From contig NZ_JAOEJU010000001.1 of the NCBI RefSeq assembly GCF_025447595.1, positions 434,001-498,000 of the forward strand: a DNA stretch of 64,000 bases, written 5' to 3'. How positions within the stretch are numbered: position 1 is the first letter of the stretch; each line of letters opens with the position of its first letter. Under the pieces are notes generated by a model. It saw only the letters and a program-made list of their open reading frames with translations, made no database searches and was not told the DNA's origin. Source of the DNA: Pseudomonas koreensis. GTDB lineage: Bacteria; Pseudomonadota; Gammaproteobacteria; Pseudomonadales; Pseudomonadaceae. A program made the translations under genes and the position numbers. Below are positions 63,557-64,000 of the stretch, piece after piece.

Positions 63557-64000
63557 TTATTGGCCTCCAGCCATGCGGGTCAGAGGAGCCAGGCCGGAGC
63601 TCATGGCCCGGTTGACGGTATTGGAGATCGAGCCGCCGGCACCGCCGCCGTGTCCGCCTCCCATGCCAGGCAGACCATTCGGGTTGGTCACGGTGTTCAT
63701 GCCGGGGATGTTTGAAGTCGGGGTGGTGATGCTGCCGCGAATCGAAGACCCGCTGGCTACACTGGCAAATTCACCATCGTTGAGTTCGGTGCTGGTCATC
63801 GCTTGATCGATTCGGCCCGAAGGGTTGGCGTTGACGGTGGTCGGGTAGGGGTCTTTGCCGCCACTGCGGCCTATCGGGATCGGCTGGACGTCACGATTGA
63901 GCACGATCACGCCATTGCCTTCGGCCTGAACGTTGAAACTGAGGAATGTGCTGGCGGCTGATCCGATCAGCAGAAGGCAGGTAAAGGCTTTGTTTATATT
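63557..64000 (-). CDS. fapA: FapA, 5' end cut by window edge
   Basis: The frame stays open to base 64000, giving at least 147 residues. It begins inside a signal peptide (NINKAFTCLLLIGSAAS...NVQA-EG) and continues with DVQPIPIGRSGGKDPYPTTV, an Asn/Thr/Ser-rich middle and a Gly-rich GMGGGHGGGAGG segment before MAGGQ. FapA is a periplasmic chaperone-like factor that influences fibril composition in known Fap systems. The promoter and start codon lie beyond the window. Confidence 0.9.
   Translation of the reverse strand, partial: NINKAFTCLLLIGSAASTFLSFNVQAEGNGVIVLNRDVQPIPIGRSGGKDPYPTTVNANPSGRIDQAMTSTELNDGEFASVASGSSIRGSITTPTSNIPGMNTVTNPNGLPGMGGGHGGGAGGSISNTVNRAMSSGLAPLTRMAGGQ

Overview
The window looks like chromosome of a fluorescent Pseudomonas (P. 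fluorescens group). This rests on high GC, the treY-malQ-treZ-glgA block preceded by a DUF2934 gene, the divergent Fur-like regulator/pvdQ pair, the fapABCDEF amyloid operon, and REP/REPIN elements built on GTGGGAGC...GCTCCCAC. I saw no rRNA, tRNA, CRISPR array, insertion sequence or prophage. Species is not determinable by eye.

Layout. 1-8556: trehalose/glycogen operon on the minus strand (DUF2934, treY, malQ, treZ, glgA) with ATGA overlaps between the three glycosidase genes. It is followed by a gene-free 520-bp stretch carrying an 11-bp-arm palindrome. 9077-14191: minus-strand housekeeping genes (2-hydroxyacid dehydrogenase, exported alpha/beta hydrolase, YqaA-DUF411 pair, dCache chemoreceptor). 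14573-15106: an orphan unknown gene with its own terminator. 15174-22218: a tightly coupled five-gene minus-strand operon encoding an MdfA-type exporter, a LuxE-like acyl-protein synthetase, a LuxC-like acyl reductase fused to a PaaK-like adenylating domain, a second PaaK-like enzyme and a GNAT acyltransferase. There is no luciferase, so this is best read as a small aldehyde/acyl-activating metabolite pathway with an exporter, and it is the strongest candidate for an undescribed system here.

22481-27496: small proteins, a Fur-like regulator divergent from pvdQ (pyoverdine maturation/AHL acylase), an FpvR-like anti-sigma factor, and a PepSY protein. 27561-32342: a 1,593-residue DUF6543-type putative toxin with four spaced repeat modules and a C-terminal HEFAH zinc-protease motif. 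32554-36286: amino-acid and nitrile-type metabolism (DpkA-like reductase, LysR/nitrilase pair) and small proteins. 36291-41684: a block flanked by two REPINs, with LEA2 lipoprotein, NCS2 purine permease, LysR, polyamine-binding protein and SpeB. 41755-45489: WYL regulator, SnoaL-like protein, ZapE-type ATPase, DinB, GNAT and a small exported protein. 45674-49817: TonB siderophore receptor and CptA phosphoethanolamine transferase. 50487-53793: gnd-zwf-HAD operon for the oxidative pentose phosphate branch. 53838-57256: NhaB, a delta-60 repeat protein and a small unknown. 57601-64000: a VpsR-like sigma-54 activator facing the fap functional-amyloid operon, whose first gene fapA runs off the right edge.

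Working together: the left block makes and interconverts glycogen, maltooligosaccharides and trehalose (osmotic and desiccation stress). The pvdQ/fpvR/TonB genes serve iron uptake. fap builds the biofilm amyloid. The lux-like operon and the large toxin are the accessory, least-understood parts.
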